Shown: piece after piece, positions 35,046 through 44,522 of the stretch
Position numbering within the stretch: the first letter of the stretch is position 1
Layout: every line of letters starts with the position of its first letter
Assembly: GCA_024642465.1 (NCBI GenBank)
Contig: JAHEBA010000016.1
Coordinates: 1 to 47,563 of the forward strand
Direction: 5' to 3'
DNA length: 47,563 nt
Origin: Alphaproteobacteria bacterium
Lineage (GTDB): Bacteria; Pseudomonadota; Alphaproteobacteria; Rhizobiales; Aestuariivirgaceae
Position numbers and translations under genes: made by a program
The notes under the pieces: model-generated
Seen by the model: the letters and a program-made list of their open reading frames with translations, nothing else
Databases searched by the model: none
What the model was told of the DNA's origin: nothing

Positions 35046-36080
35046 TCACACCGGCAACTCTTCTTCCAGCGGCGCAAAGTAGAGATCGACCTCAGCCTGG
35101 CTGACGCCTGACAGCGTGGACGGCTGCCACTGTGGTGCGTTGTCTTTGTCGATGACGACGGCACGGGTGCCCTCGAAGAAGTCGTGACCGGTGAAGATGC
35201 GGTTGACCACACGATATTCGAGCCGAATGCAGCTTCTGAAGTCGAGCGTCAGGCCCTCGCGCAGCTGCCGGTGGCAGATCTTCAGACTGGTGGGTGATTT
35301 GGTGGCGATGATGGCCGCCTGCTTGTGCGCCCAATCGGACGGGTCCGCCTTCAGGCTCTCCATCACGTCTTCTACGGTGGTCCGCAGGAAGTGACGGTCG
35401 ATGGCCCCGCGGTGCATGGCCAGGGTTTCCGGATCTGCCTTGCCGGCATATTGCTGAATCGCTTCATCCACATCAGCGAATGTCTTGAGAGCCTGCCTGA
35501 GCCCGGCAAGCCTGTCGCGCGGCACGAAACTGGTGCCGACGCCTGCGTACAAGGCGTCGCCGGCCTTCAGCCGCGCGCCGGTCAGCCCCATGTACATGCC
35601 GGTTTCGCCGGGGCAACGGGGCATGAAGTAGGTGCCGCCCACGTCCGGAAACAGGCCGATGCCGGTCTCCGGCATGGCAAACATGGTCGCCTCGGTGACG
35701 ATCCGGTGCGATCCGTGCACCGATACGCCAACGCCGCCACCCATCGTGATGCCGTCCATCAGCGCGATGTATGGCTTGGGATAGTGCTTGATGTAGGTAT
35801 TGAGGACGTATTCTTCGCGAAACAGGTCGAGGAACCGTGCATCCATGGCAAGGCCCCATTCGTAGAGTTTGCGAATATCGCCACCGGCGCAGAATGCCTT
35901 GTCACCCGCCCCCTCGATGACGATGCGCTCGACCCTCGTATCGGTCTCCCATGCCTTCAGCTGCGCGTGAAGCGCGCGGAACATGTGCAGAGTCAGTGCA
36001 TTCAGCGCAGCAGGCCGGTTGAGGACGATCCAGCCGGCGCGGCCTTCAATGGAGAACAGGATTTCGTCGGACTCGCTCAT
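35046..36080 (-). CDS. 3-hydroxyisobutyryl-CoA hydrolase (enoyl-CoA hydratase family)
   Basis: The enzyme releases 3-hydroxyisobutyrate from its CoA ester in valine degradation. The 344-residue product is longer than plain enoyl-CoA hydratases (about 260), the size of HIBYL-CoA hydrolases. It has the crotonase oxyanion elements (CAGGDIRKLYEWG and MDGITMGGGVGVSVHG) and the hydrolase signature PETGIGLFPDVGGTYF with the catalytic Glu. It starts 12 bases after the acyl-CoA dehydrogenase stop on the same strand, so both are one transcription unit. Confidence 0.88.
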   Translation of the reverse strand: MSESDEILFSIEGRAGWIVLNRPAALNALTLHMFRALHAQLKAWETDTRVERIVIEGAGDKAFCAGGDIRKLYEWGLAMDARFLDLFREEYVLNTYIKHYPKPYIALMDGITMGGGVGVSVHGSHRIVTEATMFAMPETGIGLFPDVGGTYFMPRCPGETGMYMGLTGARLKAGDALYAGVGTSFVPRDRLAGLRQALKTFADVDEAIQQYAGKADPETLAMHRGAIDRHFLRTTVEDVMESLKADPSDWAHKQAAIIATKSPTSLKICHRQLREGLTLDFRSCIRLEYRVVNRIFTGHDFFEGTRAVVIDKDNAPQWQPSTLSGVSQAEVDLYFAPLEEELPV

Positions 36081-36092
36081 GCGTGGAACCGC

Positions 36093-37232
36093 CTATTGCC
36101 GAAGCATGTCGCGGGAGATGATCAGCCGCATGATCTCGTTGGTTCCTTCCAGGATCTGGTGCACGCGCAGGTCGCGCAGGTAGCGCTCGACCGGATAATC
36201 CTGCAGGTATCCGTACCCGCCAAACATCTGCAGCGCGCTGTTGACCACGTCGAAGCCTGTATCCGTCGCCTTGCGCTTGGCCATCGCGGCAAAGCGGGTG
36301 GCGAGCGGGTGCTTGTCATTGACCTTCTGGGCGGCTGCATAAAGCAGGATTCGGGCAGCTTCCAGTTCGGTCTGCATGTCGGCCAGCCGGAACTGAAGCG
36401 CCTGGAAGTCGGCAATCGCCTTGCCGAAAGCCTTGCGGGTCTTCATGTAGTCCATGGCGTGCTCGATGCAGGCCTGGGCGCCGCCGATGGAACAGGCCCC
36501 GATATTGAGCCGGCCGCCGTCCAGCCCAGACATGGCAATGCGGAAACCGTTGCCCTCGCCGCCGATCAGGTTCTCCACCGGAACCCGGCAGTCATCGAAA
36601 TTGACCTGTGCCGTGGGTTGCGAATGCCAGCCCAGCTTGCGCTCGTTGGCGCCGAAGCTGAGACCGGGGGTGCCGTCCGCGATCATGATGCAGGAAATGC
36701 CGTTTGGCGAGTCGTCGCCGGTGCGCACCATGGTGAGGTAAAGATCGTTGGCCCCTGCCCCGGAGATGAACGCCTTGGAGCCGTTGAGCACATAATGGTT
36801 GCCGTCGCGTACGGCCTTCGTTCTAAGCGCAGCAGCATCGGAGCCGGAACCCGGCTCGGTCAGGCAGTAGGAAGATATCTTCTTCATCGCCGTCATGTCC
36901 GGCAGGAAGCGCTGGCGCTGTTCTTCGCTGCCATAGCGATCGATCATCCACGCAGCCATGTTGTGGATGGAAATGAAGGCGGCGGTGGACGGGCACGCCT
37001 TTGCCAGTTCCTCGAAGATGATGGCCGCTTCCAGCCGCGACAGGTTCGAACCGCCCACGTCCTCGCGCACGTACAGTCCGCCGAAGCCCAGTTCTGCCGT
37101 CTTCACGATCACATCGCGTGGGAAGATGTGCTCGGCATCCCACTTTGCTGCATGTGGCGCCATTTCGCTGGCGGCGAACGAGGCGGCCAGTTCGCGGATG
37201 GCGACCTGTTCCTCGGTGGGCTCGAAGTTCAT
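36093..37232 (-). CDS. Isobutyryl-CoA dehydrogenase-type acyl-CoA dehydrogenase
   Basis: A flavoenzyme that introduces the double bond into a branched short-chain acyl-CoA. The 379-residue product has the FAD-site segment SYCLTEPGSGSDAAAL, the RKAFGKAIADFQALQF region, FGGYGYLQDYPVERYLRD and the C-terminal ILEGTNEIMR, whose Glu matches the catalytic base of isobutyryl-CoA dehydrogenase. The substrate is inferred from that motif and from the adjacent hydrolase. ATG 37232 lies 9 bases behind GGAGG; a GTG two codons upstream is too close to it. It is divergent from hemB. Confidence 0.87.
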   Translation of the reverse strand: MNFEPTEEQVAIRELAASFAASEMAPHAAKWDAEHIFPRDVIVKTAELGFGGLYVREDVGGSNLSRLEAAIIFEELAKACPSTAAFISIHNMAAWMIDRYGSEEQRQRFLPDMTAMKKISSYCLTEPGSGSDAAALRTKAVRDGNHYVLNGSKAFISGAGANDLYLTMVRTGDDSPNGISCIMIADGTPGLSFGANERKLGWHSQPTAQVNFDDCRVPVENLIGGEGNGFRIAMSGLDGGRLNIGACSIGGAQACIEHAMDYMKTRKAFGKAIADFQALQFRLADMQTELEAARILLYAAAQKVNDKHPLATRFAAMAKRKATDTGFDVVNSALQMFGGYGYLQDYPVERYLRDLRVHQILEGTNEIMRLIISRDMLRQ

Positions 37233-37311
37233 CGGCACTGACCTCCGGTGAATGACGGATACCCTGCCGGTGATAGTGTGGCCCGCGGCAGATCGTCAAC
37301 ATGACTGGTGA

Positions 37312-38433
<1,122 letters not shown>

Positions 38434-38551
38434 TGGCAGCCGATGCGGGGTTTACGCGGGCAGGCTGAGCCGGTAGATTCCGGTTTCGCATGAGCACCCG
38501 CGCCTGTGCAGCGGCCTCTTCAATTCACCCTACATCCGAAAGAATTTACCC

Positions 38552-38980
38552 ATGACCCAAGTCAAGGTGGGCGACACCGTGCGCATTCACTACACCGGCA
38601 CCCTGGACGACGGCAGCACGTTCGACTCATCCGAGGGACGCGACCCGCTGCAGTTCGAAGTGGGGTCCGGCCAGATCATTCCCGGCCTCGACAAGGAACT
38701 GCCTGGCATGGCAGTCGGCCACAAGAAGACCGTCAACATTCCAGCTGCCGAAGCCTATGGCGAAGCGAACCCGCAGATGCAGCAGGCCATTCCGCGCGCA
38801 CAGATTCCGGCGGACATCCCGCTTGAGATTGGCATGCGCCTCCAGATGAAGACGCCGGAAGGTCAGGTCATTCCGGTCATGGTTGCCGCCGTTGACGAGG
38901 AAACCGTCACGCTGGACGCCAATCATCCGCTGGCCGGCAAGGACCTCACCTTCGACTTCGAAGTCGTCTCGATCGGTTGA
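38552..38980 (+). CDS. FKBP-type peptidyl-prolyl isomerase (SlyD-like)
   Basis: A 142-residue cytosolic prolyl isomerase with the FKBP core (VRIHYTGTLDDGSTFDSSEGRDPLQF, GQIIPGLDKELPGM) and an inserted IF-type flap (EAYGEANPQMQQAI ... TPEGQVIPVMV), as in SlyD. The metal-binding His-rich tail of E. coli SlyD is missing; the protein ends at DFEVVSIG. It follows hemB by 118 bases and ends at a clear terminator. Confidence 0.88.
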   Translation: MTQVKVGDTVRIHYTGTLDDGSTFDSSEGRDPLQFEVGSGQIIPGLDKELPGMAVGHKKTVNIPAAEAYGEANPQMQQAIPRAQIPADIPLEIGMRLQMKTPEGQVIPVMVAAVDEETVTLDANHPLAGKDLTFDFEVVSIG

Positions 38981-38995
38981 TCGACTCCGCCAAGA

Positions 38996-39034
38996 CAAAA
39001 AAGCCCGGCGCGAATTGCTCGCAGCCGGGCTTTC
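38996..39034. terminator. Bidirectional terminator between the FKBP gene and comE
   Basis: Perfect 8-base stem AGCCCGGC/GCCGGGCT with a 14-base loop. It is followed by TTCCTGTTG on the plus strand and by TTTTTTGTCTTGG on the minus strand, so it is strongest for leftward transcription from comDE. Confidence 0.8.
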
Positions 39035-39056
39035 CTGTTGTGGCGTGACAAGCGGT

Positions 39057-39620
39057 TCAGGCGTTGCGGCGCTTCACTTCTTGCATGAAGCGGTGCTTGA
39101 TCACCGGCGCATCCATCTCGATGACCGGCACCGGCACGTTGCCCGACTTGCACTTGCACACGATGATGGTCATCTGGTCGCCCTTCAGCGCGGCTTCCAT
39201 CACTTTTGCGGTGTCTTCCGCCTTGCACTCGATTACGTTGTCGCAGCCGCAGGCCTCGGCCACCCTGGCCAGCGAGGTCTTGCGCCCGGCATAGGTGGGC
39301 TGGTCGCCGGTCGAGCCATAAGACCCGTTGTCGATGATCAGCAGGATGAAGTTGCTGGCCGGGTTGTTGGCGATGGTCGGCAGCGTGCCAAGGTTGGTCA
39401 GCACCGAGCCGTCGCCGTCGATGGCGATGACCTTCTGCTTCTGGGCCAGCGCAAGACCCAGCCCAATCGACGAGGCAAGACCCATCGTGCCCAGCATGTA
39501 GAAGTTGGACGGCTGGTCGTCCATCATGTGCAGTTCCTGGCTCGGCAGGCCGATGTTGCACACCACGAGCTGGTCGGAGATGAGCGGGATCAGCGTCTTG
39601 AAGACTTCGGAACGGATCAT
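39057..39620 (-). CDS. comE: Sulfopyruvate (or phosphonopyruvate) decarboxylase beta subunit
   Basis: The 187-residue subunit binds thiamine diphosphate: GDGSVLTNLGTLPTIANN and then DNGSYGSTGDQ make the GDG-x(n)-N-N/DN-G motif. The approach helix reads MLGTMGLASSIGLGLALAQ, as in ComE and in phosphonopyruvate decarboxylases. With the alpha subunit it should decarboxylate 3-sulfopyruvate to sulfoacetaldehyde; phosphonopyruvate as substrate cannot be excluded, but no PEP mutase gene is present and two-gene forms are usual for ComDE. ATG 39620 is one base behind the comD stop, so translation is coupled. Confidence 0.8.
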   Translation of the reverse strand: MIRSEVFKTLIPLISDQLVVCNIGLPSQELHMMDDQPSNFYMLGTMGLASSIGLGLALAQKQKVIAIDGDGSVLTNLGTLPTIANNPASNFILLIIDNGSYGSTGDQPTYAGRKTSLARVAEACGCDNVIECKAEDTAKVMEAALKGDQMTIIVCKCKSGNVPVPVIEMDAPVIKHRFMQEVKRRNA

Positions 39621-39621
39621 C

Positions 39622-40119
39622 TCAATAGCCTCCCCAGAAGTTCGAGTCCGTGAGAATTGCGGTCGGCTTGCGGCTCATGAAGGTGTGCTTGATGATCGCG
39701 CCGATCTCTTCCACATCGTCAGGCTTGTGGAAGTGGTAGGTCTGGATGTGAAGCTGGTCCAGCAGCGCCTTGGTGTGAACCGCCATCTCGACCTGGCAGG
39801 CGACGCGCTCACCCAGTTCGCCACGGTAGGAAATGATCATCGGCAGCGGCATCTGGTAGAACTGGATCAGCGTGGCCAGCGTGTTGACGGTCACGCCCAG
39901 CGCGGTGTTCTGCATGATGATGCAAGGCCGCATGCCCCCCATCCAGGCGCCGGCGCAAAGCCCCATGCCCTCGTCTTCCTTGTTGGACGGAACGTGCAGG
40001 ACCTCCGGCGTCTTGTCGATGATCTCGATCACGCCGGCGAGCTGCTTGCACGGTACAGTCGTCACGAAGTTGACCTTGTGCTCAACAAGACCGTCGACAA
40101 TCTTCTGGCTTATCGACAC
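39622..40119 (-). CDS. comD: Sulfopyruvate (or phosphonopyruvate) decarboxylase alpha subunit
   Basis: The 165-residue pyrimidine-binding half of the split enzyme. The conserved Glu that activates thiamine lies in PSNKEDEGMG (residues 45-53), and IIMQNTALGVTVNTL matches the MQNSGLGN-type segment of the family. GTG 40119 is the start: GGAGG stands seven bases upstream and gives MSISQKIVDGLVEHKVNFV. It is the first gene of the pair, 122 bases after the PLP-decarboxylase gene on the same strand. Confidence 0.82.
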   Translation of the reverse strand: MSISQKIVDGLVEHKVNFVTTVPCKQLAGVIEIIDKTPEVLHVPSNKEDEGMGLCAGAWMGGMRPCIIMQNTALGVTVNTLATLIQFYQMPLPMIISYRGELGERVACQVEMAVHTKALLDQLHIQTYHFHKPDDVEEIGAIIKHTFMSRKPTAILTDSNFWGGY

Positions 40120-40241
40120 GCTTCTACCTCCTGCAAATTTGGCGCCGCAAAAGACGCATGACCTCGTTTACCCCTGCCGCACGGGGCGTGGCAGATCCAC
40201 TCGAAAACGATTATGGAGCCAGTGTCTGTGGCCGGCGCGGA

Positions 40242-41372
40242 TCAGCATGCCAACCGGTCGACGGTCGCATATTCGAGCGCGCCGAGCCCGTTGAATGTGG
40301 TGAGCAACGCATTGGAATAGGCGCCCATCCAGCCAAACACGACATGGTCTCCCTCGTCCACACCCTCCGGCAGATCAACCTGCGCGGGCAGAATGTCGAC
40401 GCTGTCACAGGTTGGCCCGCAAACGGTGAAGGGCTTCGGTTCACCTTCGAGTGGCTGGCCGTCCTGTGATAGTGCGAGATGCGGCGGCGATACGCGGGTA
40501 TACTTCAGTTCGGCCATCGAACCGTAGACACCGTCGTTCAGGTAAACCCGGTCATCCTTGCGCAGCACGACTTGCGCCACCGTTTCGCAGCCGCGCCAGA
40601 CCAGTGCCGAGCCCGGCTCGCAGTTGAACGCCGTGCCGGGCAGGTGTTCGGCCTTCGCCGCCCGAATGACCTCGAAAAAGTCCTCCAGCGTCCGGCCTTG
40701 CGGCATCAGCACGGATGGATAACCGCCACCCAGATTGGCGTACTTGAGCGTGACGCCGGCAGCGGCAGCGGCACCTGCCCCCATTGCGATGGCCTCGGCC
40801 CATGCCTTGGGCTCGCGCGACTGCCAGCCCACATGCGTGGCCAGTGCAACCTCAAAACCGAGATCAGCCGCTTGCCGCATCAGCTGTGCCGCAGTCTGGC
40901 CGTCGCAGCCAAACTTGGCATTCAAGTCCACTTCCGAATCCGGGTTGGCTCTGGCTATGCGCACCTGCACCGTGACGTCCCGGCCGCAGATGTCGGCCAG
41001 CTTTGCCAGTTCCTTGCCGTGGTCGACGACGAAGTCCCGCACGCCATGCACCCGGTAGGCCGTGTCGATGTCGGCGCGCGACTTGACCGGGTGGTTGAAG
41101 GCCAGATGCGCGCCCTGCCCCATCTCGCGCCGGACCAGCTCAATCTCGGCGATCGAGGCCACGTCGTAGCCCGTCACCCCGCCTTCCCCAAGCCAGTGCA
41201 GCACGCCGGGATACGGGTTGGCCTTGACCGCATAGTGAATGTCGCCGGGAAAGCCCGCCACGAAACGCCGGGCCTCTGCCCGGAACACATCCGGGCAAAG
41301 GCACATCAGGGGGTGTTGCGGCTTGAGGTTTGAGACGGCCTCAACCGCGGACGCAAAGTGACGGGGTTTCAT
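40242..41372 (-). CDS. Ornithine-decarboxylase-like type III PLP enzyme with altered cofactor motifs
   Basis: The 376-residue enzyme has the alanine-racemase-like barrel with PLP lysine in HYAVKANPYP (about residue 50), GGGYPSV, and GPTCDSVDIL, the catalytic Cys/Asp motif of ornithine/lysine decarboxylases. Two cofactor-site motifs differ from the family norm: HVGS is HVGW, and EPGR is EPGS. In characterised relatives those Ser and Arg residues touch PLP or its phosphate. The substrate may therefore not be ornithine. The C-terminus ends ALEYATVDRLAC. It lies between comDE and a beta-hydroxyacid dehydrogenase on one strand; ATG 41372. Confidence 0.82.
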   Translation of the reverse strand: MKPRHFASAVEAVSNLKPQHPLMCLCPDVFRAEARRFVAGFPGDIHYAVKANPYPGVLHWLGEGGVTGYDVASIAEIELVRREMGQGAHLAFNHPVKSRADIDTAYRVHGVRDFVVDHGKELAKLADICGRDVTVQVRIARANPDSEVDLNAKFGCDGQTAAQLMRQAADLGFEVALATHVGWQSREPKAWAEAIAMGAGAAAAAGVTLKYANLGGGYPSVLMPQGRTLEDFFEVIRAAKAEHLPGTAFNCEPGSALVWRGCETVAQVVLRKDDRVYLNDGVYGSMAELKYTRVSPPHLALSQDGQPLEGEPKPFTVCGPTCDSVDILPAQVDLPEGVDEGDHVVFGWMGAYSNALLTTFNGLGALEYATVDRLAC

Positions 41373-41398
41373 GGTGATGCGGGCTTTCAGGACAGCGG

Positions 41399-42280
41399 TT
41401 ACTTCGATTTCCTGTCGAGCAACGAAATGAGGCTCGATGTATCCCAGCGCCCGCCACCGTTCGACTGTACCTGCGAGTAGAACTGGTCCACCAGTGCCGC
41501 AACCGGCAGATGCGACTTGTTGTTGCGTGCCTCGTCAAGGCAGATGCCGAGGTCCTTGCGCATCCAATCTACCGCGAAGCCGAAGTCGAACTTGCCCTCG
41601 ATCATGGTCTTGTAGCGGTTTTCCATCTGCCAGGAACCGGCCGCACCCTTCGAGATCACGTCGATGACGGCTTCCATGTCGAGCCCGGCCTGCTTGCCGA
41701 AGTGAATGGCTTCGGACAAACCCTGCACCAGGCCTGCAATGGCAATCTGGTTGCACATCTTGGCAAGCTGGCCCGCGCCGGGCGTGCCGAGAAGGCGGCA
41801 GCTGCGCGAATAATTGGCGATCAGCGGTTCAGCCGCCTTGTAGTGGGCTTCATCGCCGCCGCACATGACCGTCAGAACGCCGTTCTCGGCACCGGCCTGA
41901 CCGCCAGATACCGGCGCGTCGACGAAACCGCATCCCTTCGCCGCGGCCGCGGCGTGCAGTTCACGGGCAACGTTGGCCGATGCCGTGGTGTGGTCAATGA
42001 ACACAGCGCCCTTCTTCATCGACTGGAACGCGCCATCGGGACCCGTCGTCACCGAGCGCAAATCATCGTCATTGCCGACGCATGCGAACACGAAGTCGGC
42101 GCCCTCGGCGGCTTCCTTCGGCGTCAGTGCGCGCGAACCGCCATGCTGTTCGACCCACTTGTCGGCCTTGGCGGTGGTGCGGTTGTAGACGACCACATCG
42201 TGGCCTCCCTTGCTCCTCAGGTATCCTGCCATCGGATATCCCATTACGCCGAGACCCAGCCAAGCAGTCTTGAAAGCCAT
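41399..42280 (-). CDS. Beta-hydroxyacid dehydrogenase (3-hydroxyisobutyrate dehydrogenase family)
   Basis: The 293-residue NAD(P)-dependent enzyme has WLGLGVMGYPMAG, DAPVSGGQAGAENG and the catalytic Lys in GAGQLAKMCNQ. It is a second family member in the window, clearly different from mmsB, whose C-terminus is specific for HIBADH. Possible substrates include glyoxylate, succinic or tartronate semialdehyde, or sulfolactaldehyde; the family is too broad to choose. It precedes the PLP decarboxylase by 26 bases on the same strand and is divergent from the threonine ammonia-lyase. Confidence 0.85.
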   Translation of the reverse strand: MAFKTAWLGLGVMGYPMAGYLRSKGGHDVVVYNRTTAKADKWVEQHGGSRALTPKEAAEGADFVFACVGNDDDLRSVTTGPDGAFQSMKKGAVFIDHTTASANVARELHAAAAAKGCGFVDAPVSGGQAGAENGVLTVMCGGDEAHYKAAEPLIANYSRSCRLLGTPGAGQLAKMCNQIAIAGLVQGLSEAIHFGKQAGLDMEAVIDVISKGAAGSWQMENRYKTMIEGKFDFGFAVDWMRKDLGICLDEARNNKSHLPVAALVDQFYSQVQSNGGGRWDTSSLISLLDRKSK

Positions 42281-42389
42281 ATCGCTGTCTTCCTTCTGTC
42301 CGATTTTGCGGTATTGGATTGATCCCCATTGGTATTCGCTTTATGCCCCGCTGGCAATCGCTCCCCCAGCAGGCATTCCGGCAGGCAAA

Positions 42390-43610
42390 ATGACCATCGG
42401 CTTCGACGACATCGAAAAGGCAGCCAGCCGCATCTCGGCAGACGTGGTGCGCACGCCGATGGTCAGGGCGCACACGCTGTCGGAGATGACCGGCGCGGAC
42501 GTCCAGCTGAAGCTGGAGACGCTGCAGGTCACCAACGCGTTCAAGGTACGCGGCGCGCTGAACAAGCTTCTTATGCTGAGTGATGCCGAGCGCAAGGCCG
42601 GGGTGATTGCGCTGTCGGCAGGCAACCACGCCCAGGCGGTCGCCTATCACGCCACCCGCCTGGGCATTCCCGCCACCATCGTCATGCCCGAGTATACGCC
42701 CTGGACCAAGGTGGAGCGTACCAGCCGGTTCGGCGCGAAGGTCGAACTTGCCGGAGAGACGCTTGCCGAAGCCCACGAGCATTTATTGCGGCTCATTGCC
42801 GAGCGTGGCCTGACGCTGGTTCACCCCTATGACGATCCGCTTGTCATGGCTGGTCAGGGTACCATCGCCCTTGAGATGCTTGCCGACGAACCGGGCCTGG
42901 ACGACCTTGTCATTCCGGTGGGCGGCGGCGGGCTGATCAGCGGCATGGCAGTGGCCGCCCGCCATCTCAAGCCCGACATCGGCATCACCGGCGTCGAACT
43001 GGAGCGCTATCCTGCCATGCACGCCGCGCTGGCCGGCGAGGCTGCAGAATGCGGCGGAACAACGCTGGCCGAAGGCATTGCCGTTCGCGATGTCGGCAAG
43101 CTTGCAATCGAGTTGTGCCGCAAGGCCGTCGACCGGATCGATCTGGTCAGCGAAAGCGCCATCGAGAAGGCCATCGTTACCCTGCTGGCGGAAGAGAAGC
43201 TGTTGGCGGAAGGCGCTGGCGCAGCGGGCGTGGCGGCGCTGCTGGCCGAGCCGGACCGGTGGGCCGGCAGGACCGTGGGACTGGTCATTTGCGGGGCGAA
43301 CATCGACCAGCGCATGTTGGCCTCACTCATCGTGCGCGAACTGGCCCGCGACCGGCGCGTGGTGCGGCTGCGATTCCTGATCGAGGACCGGCCCGGCATT
43401 CTCGGGCTTATCTCCACTGCGCTGGGACGCCAGAAAGCGAACATTCTTGAAGTTCACCACCAGCGGAACTTCCTCGATGTGCCGGCCAAGGGTGCCGTGC
43501 TGGAGATCACCGTGGAGACGCGCGGGCCCAGCCATACCGAAGAAATCATGTCATTCATGCGCGAACAGCCCTATATCGCGCGGGTGACGCAACTTCAGGC
43601 CGGTGAATGA
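42390..43610 (+). CDS. Threonine ammonia-lyase with C-terminal ACT domain
   Basis: The 406-residue PLP enzyme turns threonine (or serine) into 2-oxobutyrate and ammonia. PLP lysine lies in NAFKVRGALNK, the phosphate loop is VGGGGLISG, and SAGNHAQAVAY is the conserved substrate loop. Residues about 325-403 form one ACT domain (LRFLIEDRPGILGLISTALG), in size like the shorter threonine deaminase rather than IlvA with two ACT-like units. ATG 42390 follows AGGCAAA. It is divergent from the dehydrogenase gene with a 109-base gap. Confidence 0.88.
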   Translation: MTIGFDDIEKAASRISADVVRTPMVRAHTLSEMTGADVQLKLETLQVTNAFKVRGALNKLLMLSDAERKAGVIALSAGNHAQAVAYHATRLGIPATIVMPEYTPWTKVERTSRFGAKVELAGETLAEAHEHLLRLIAERGLTLVHPYDDPLVMAGQGTIALEMLADEPGLDDLVIPVGGGGLISGMAVAARHLKPDIGITGVELERYPAMHAALAGEAAECGGTTLAEGIAVRDVGKLAIELCRKAVDRIDLVSESAIEKAIVTLLAEEKLLAEGAGAAGVAALLAEPDRWAGRTVGLVICGANIDQRMLASLIVRELARDRRVVRLRFLIEDRPGILGLISTALGRQKANILEVHHQRNFLDVPAKGAVLEITVETRGPSHTEEIMSFMREQPYIARVTQLQAGE

Positions 43611-43748
43611 TACCGCCTTGCCGGCGACCACATGGGAGAGATGGATTGACAATCGGCGCAGTCCATTTAACCCTTCAGCGAACGGTCATGTGGCCAGCCG
43701 CCGGCTGGAATCGGGTGCCAATAGCCACGCCAGGGATGACAGCGCAAC

Positions 43749-44522
43749 TTGAGCATCGAACGCAGAAATTTCCCGCAGTTTTTCATCACCGCCCCGGCGC
43801 CCTGCCCGTATCTGGAAGGCCGCCAGGAGCGCAAGGTGTTCACGCACCTGATCAATGCGGATGCGCGCCAGTTGCATGACACGCTGGCGCAGGGCGGATT
43901 TCGCCGGTCGCAGAACATTGCCTACCGTCCGGCTTGCGACAGCTGCAATGCCTGCGTATCGGTGCGCGTGCCTGTTGACAGGTTCCGCTGGACCCGGACG
44001 TTCCGCCGTATATTCCAGCGCAACAGCGACCTGTCCGGCACCCGGCAGCCGGCATCGGCCACCACAGAGCAGTACCAGCTCTTCCGCCGCTATATCGATG
44101 ACCGCCACTATGACGGCGGCATGTCGGACATGGCGATGATGGACTTTACCGCAATGGTCGACGAGACATTCGTGGACACCCAGATCATCGAGTACCGGCT
44201 ACCGGCCCAGCCCAGCCTTGCCGGCCCGGACCACCGAGAGGGCGAACTCGTCGCGGCGGCACTGACCGACATTCTCGATGACGGCCTGTCGATGATCTAC
44301 AGCTTCTTTGCCCCTGAACCCGCCTCGCGAAGCCTTGGCACGTTCATGGTGCTCGATCATATCGAGCGGGCACGCAGGCTAGGCTTGCCTCACGTCTATC
44401 TCGGCTACTGGGTCGATGGATCTGCCAAGATGGACTACAAGGCGCGATTCCTGCCACAAGAGCGGCTGACCCAGACCGGCTGGCAGCTCATCGGCCAGCG
44501 CGGCCAAAGCCACCACGAATGA
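43749..44522 (+). CDS. bpt: Aspartate/glutamate leucyl/arginyl-tRNA-protein transferase (Bpt/Ate)
   Basis: This enzyme adds an amino acid from tRNA to proteins beginning with acidic residues, marking them for degradation by ClpAP. The 257-residue product has the family pieces [51 protein letters not shown] with the Cys cluster, and [20 protein letters not shown]. No ATG fits the start; TTG 43749 begins right at the family's N-terminus, behind an AGGGAT site about 10 bases upstream. The EamA gene overlaps its stop by four bases. Confidence 0.88.
   Translation: MSIERRNFPQFFITAPAPCPYLEGRQERKVFTHLINADARQLHDTLAQGGFRRSQNIAYRPACDSCNACVSVRVPVDRFRWTRTFRRIFQRNSDLSGTRQPASATTEQYQLFRRYIDDRHYDGGMSDMAMMDFTAMVDETFVDTQIIEYRLPAQPSLAGPDHREGELVAAALTDILDDGLSMIYSFFAPEPASRSLGTFMVLDHIERARRLGLPHVYLGYWVDGSAKMDYKARFLPQERLTQTGWQLIGQRGQSHHE

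Noticed and set aside
35325..37241. A 638-codon open frame on the plus strand
   Set aside because: It spans the antisense of both the hydrolase and the acyl-CoA dehydrogenase, which are clear genes; no domain is visible.
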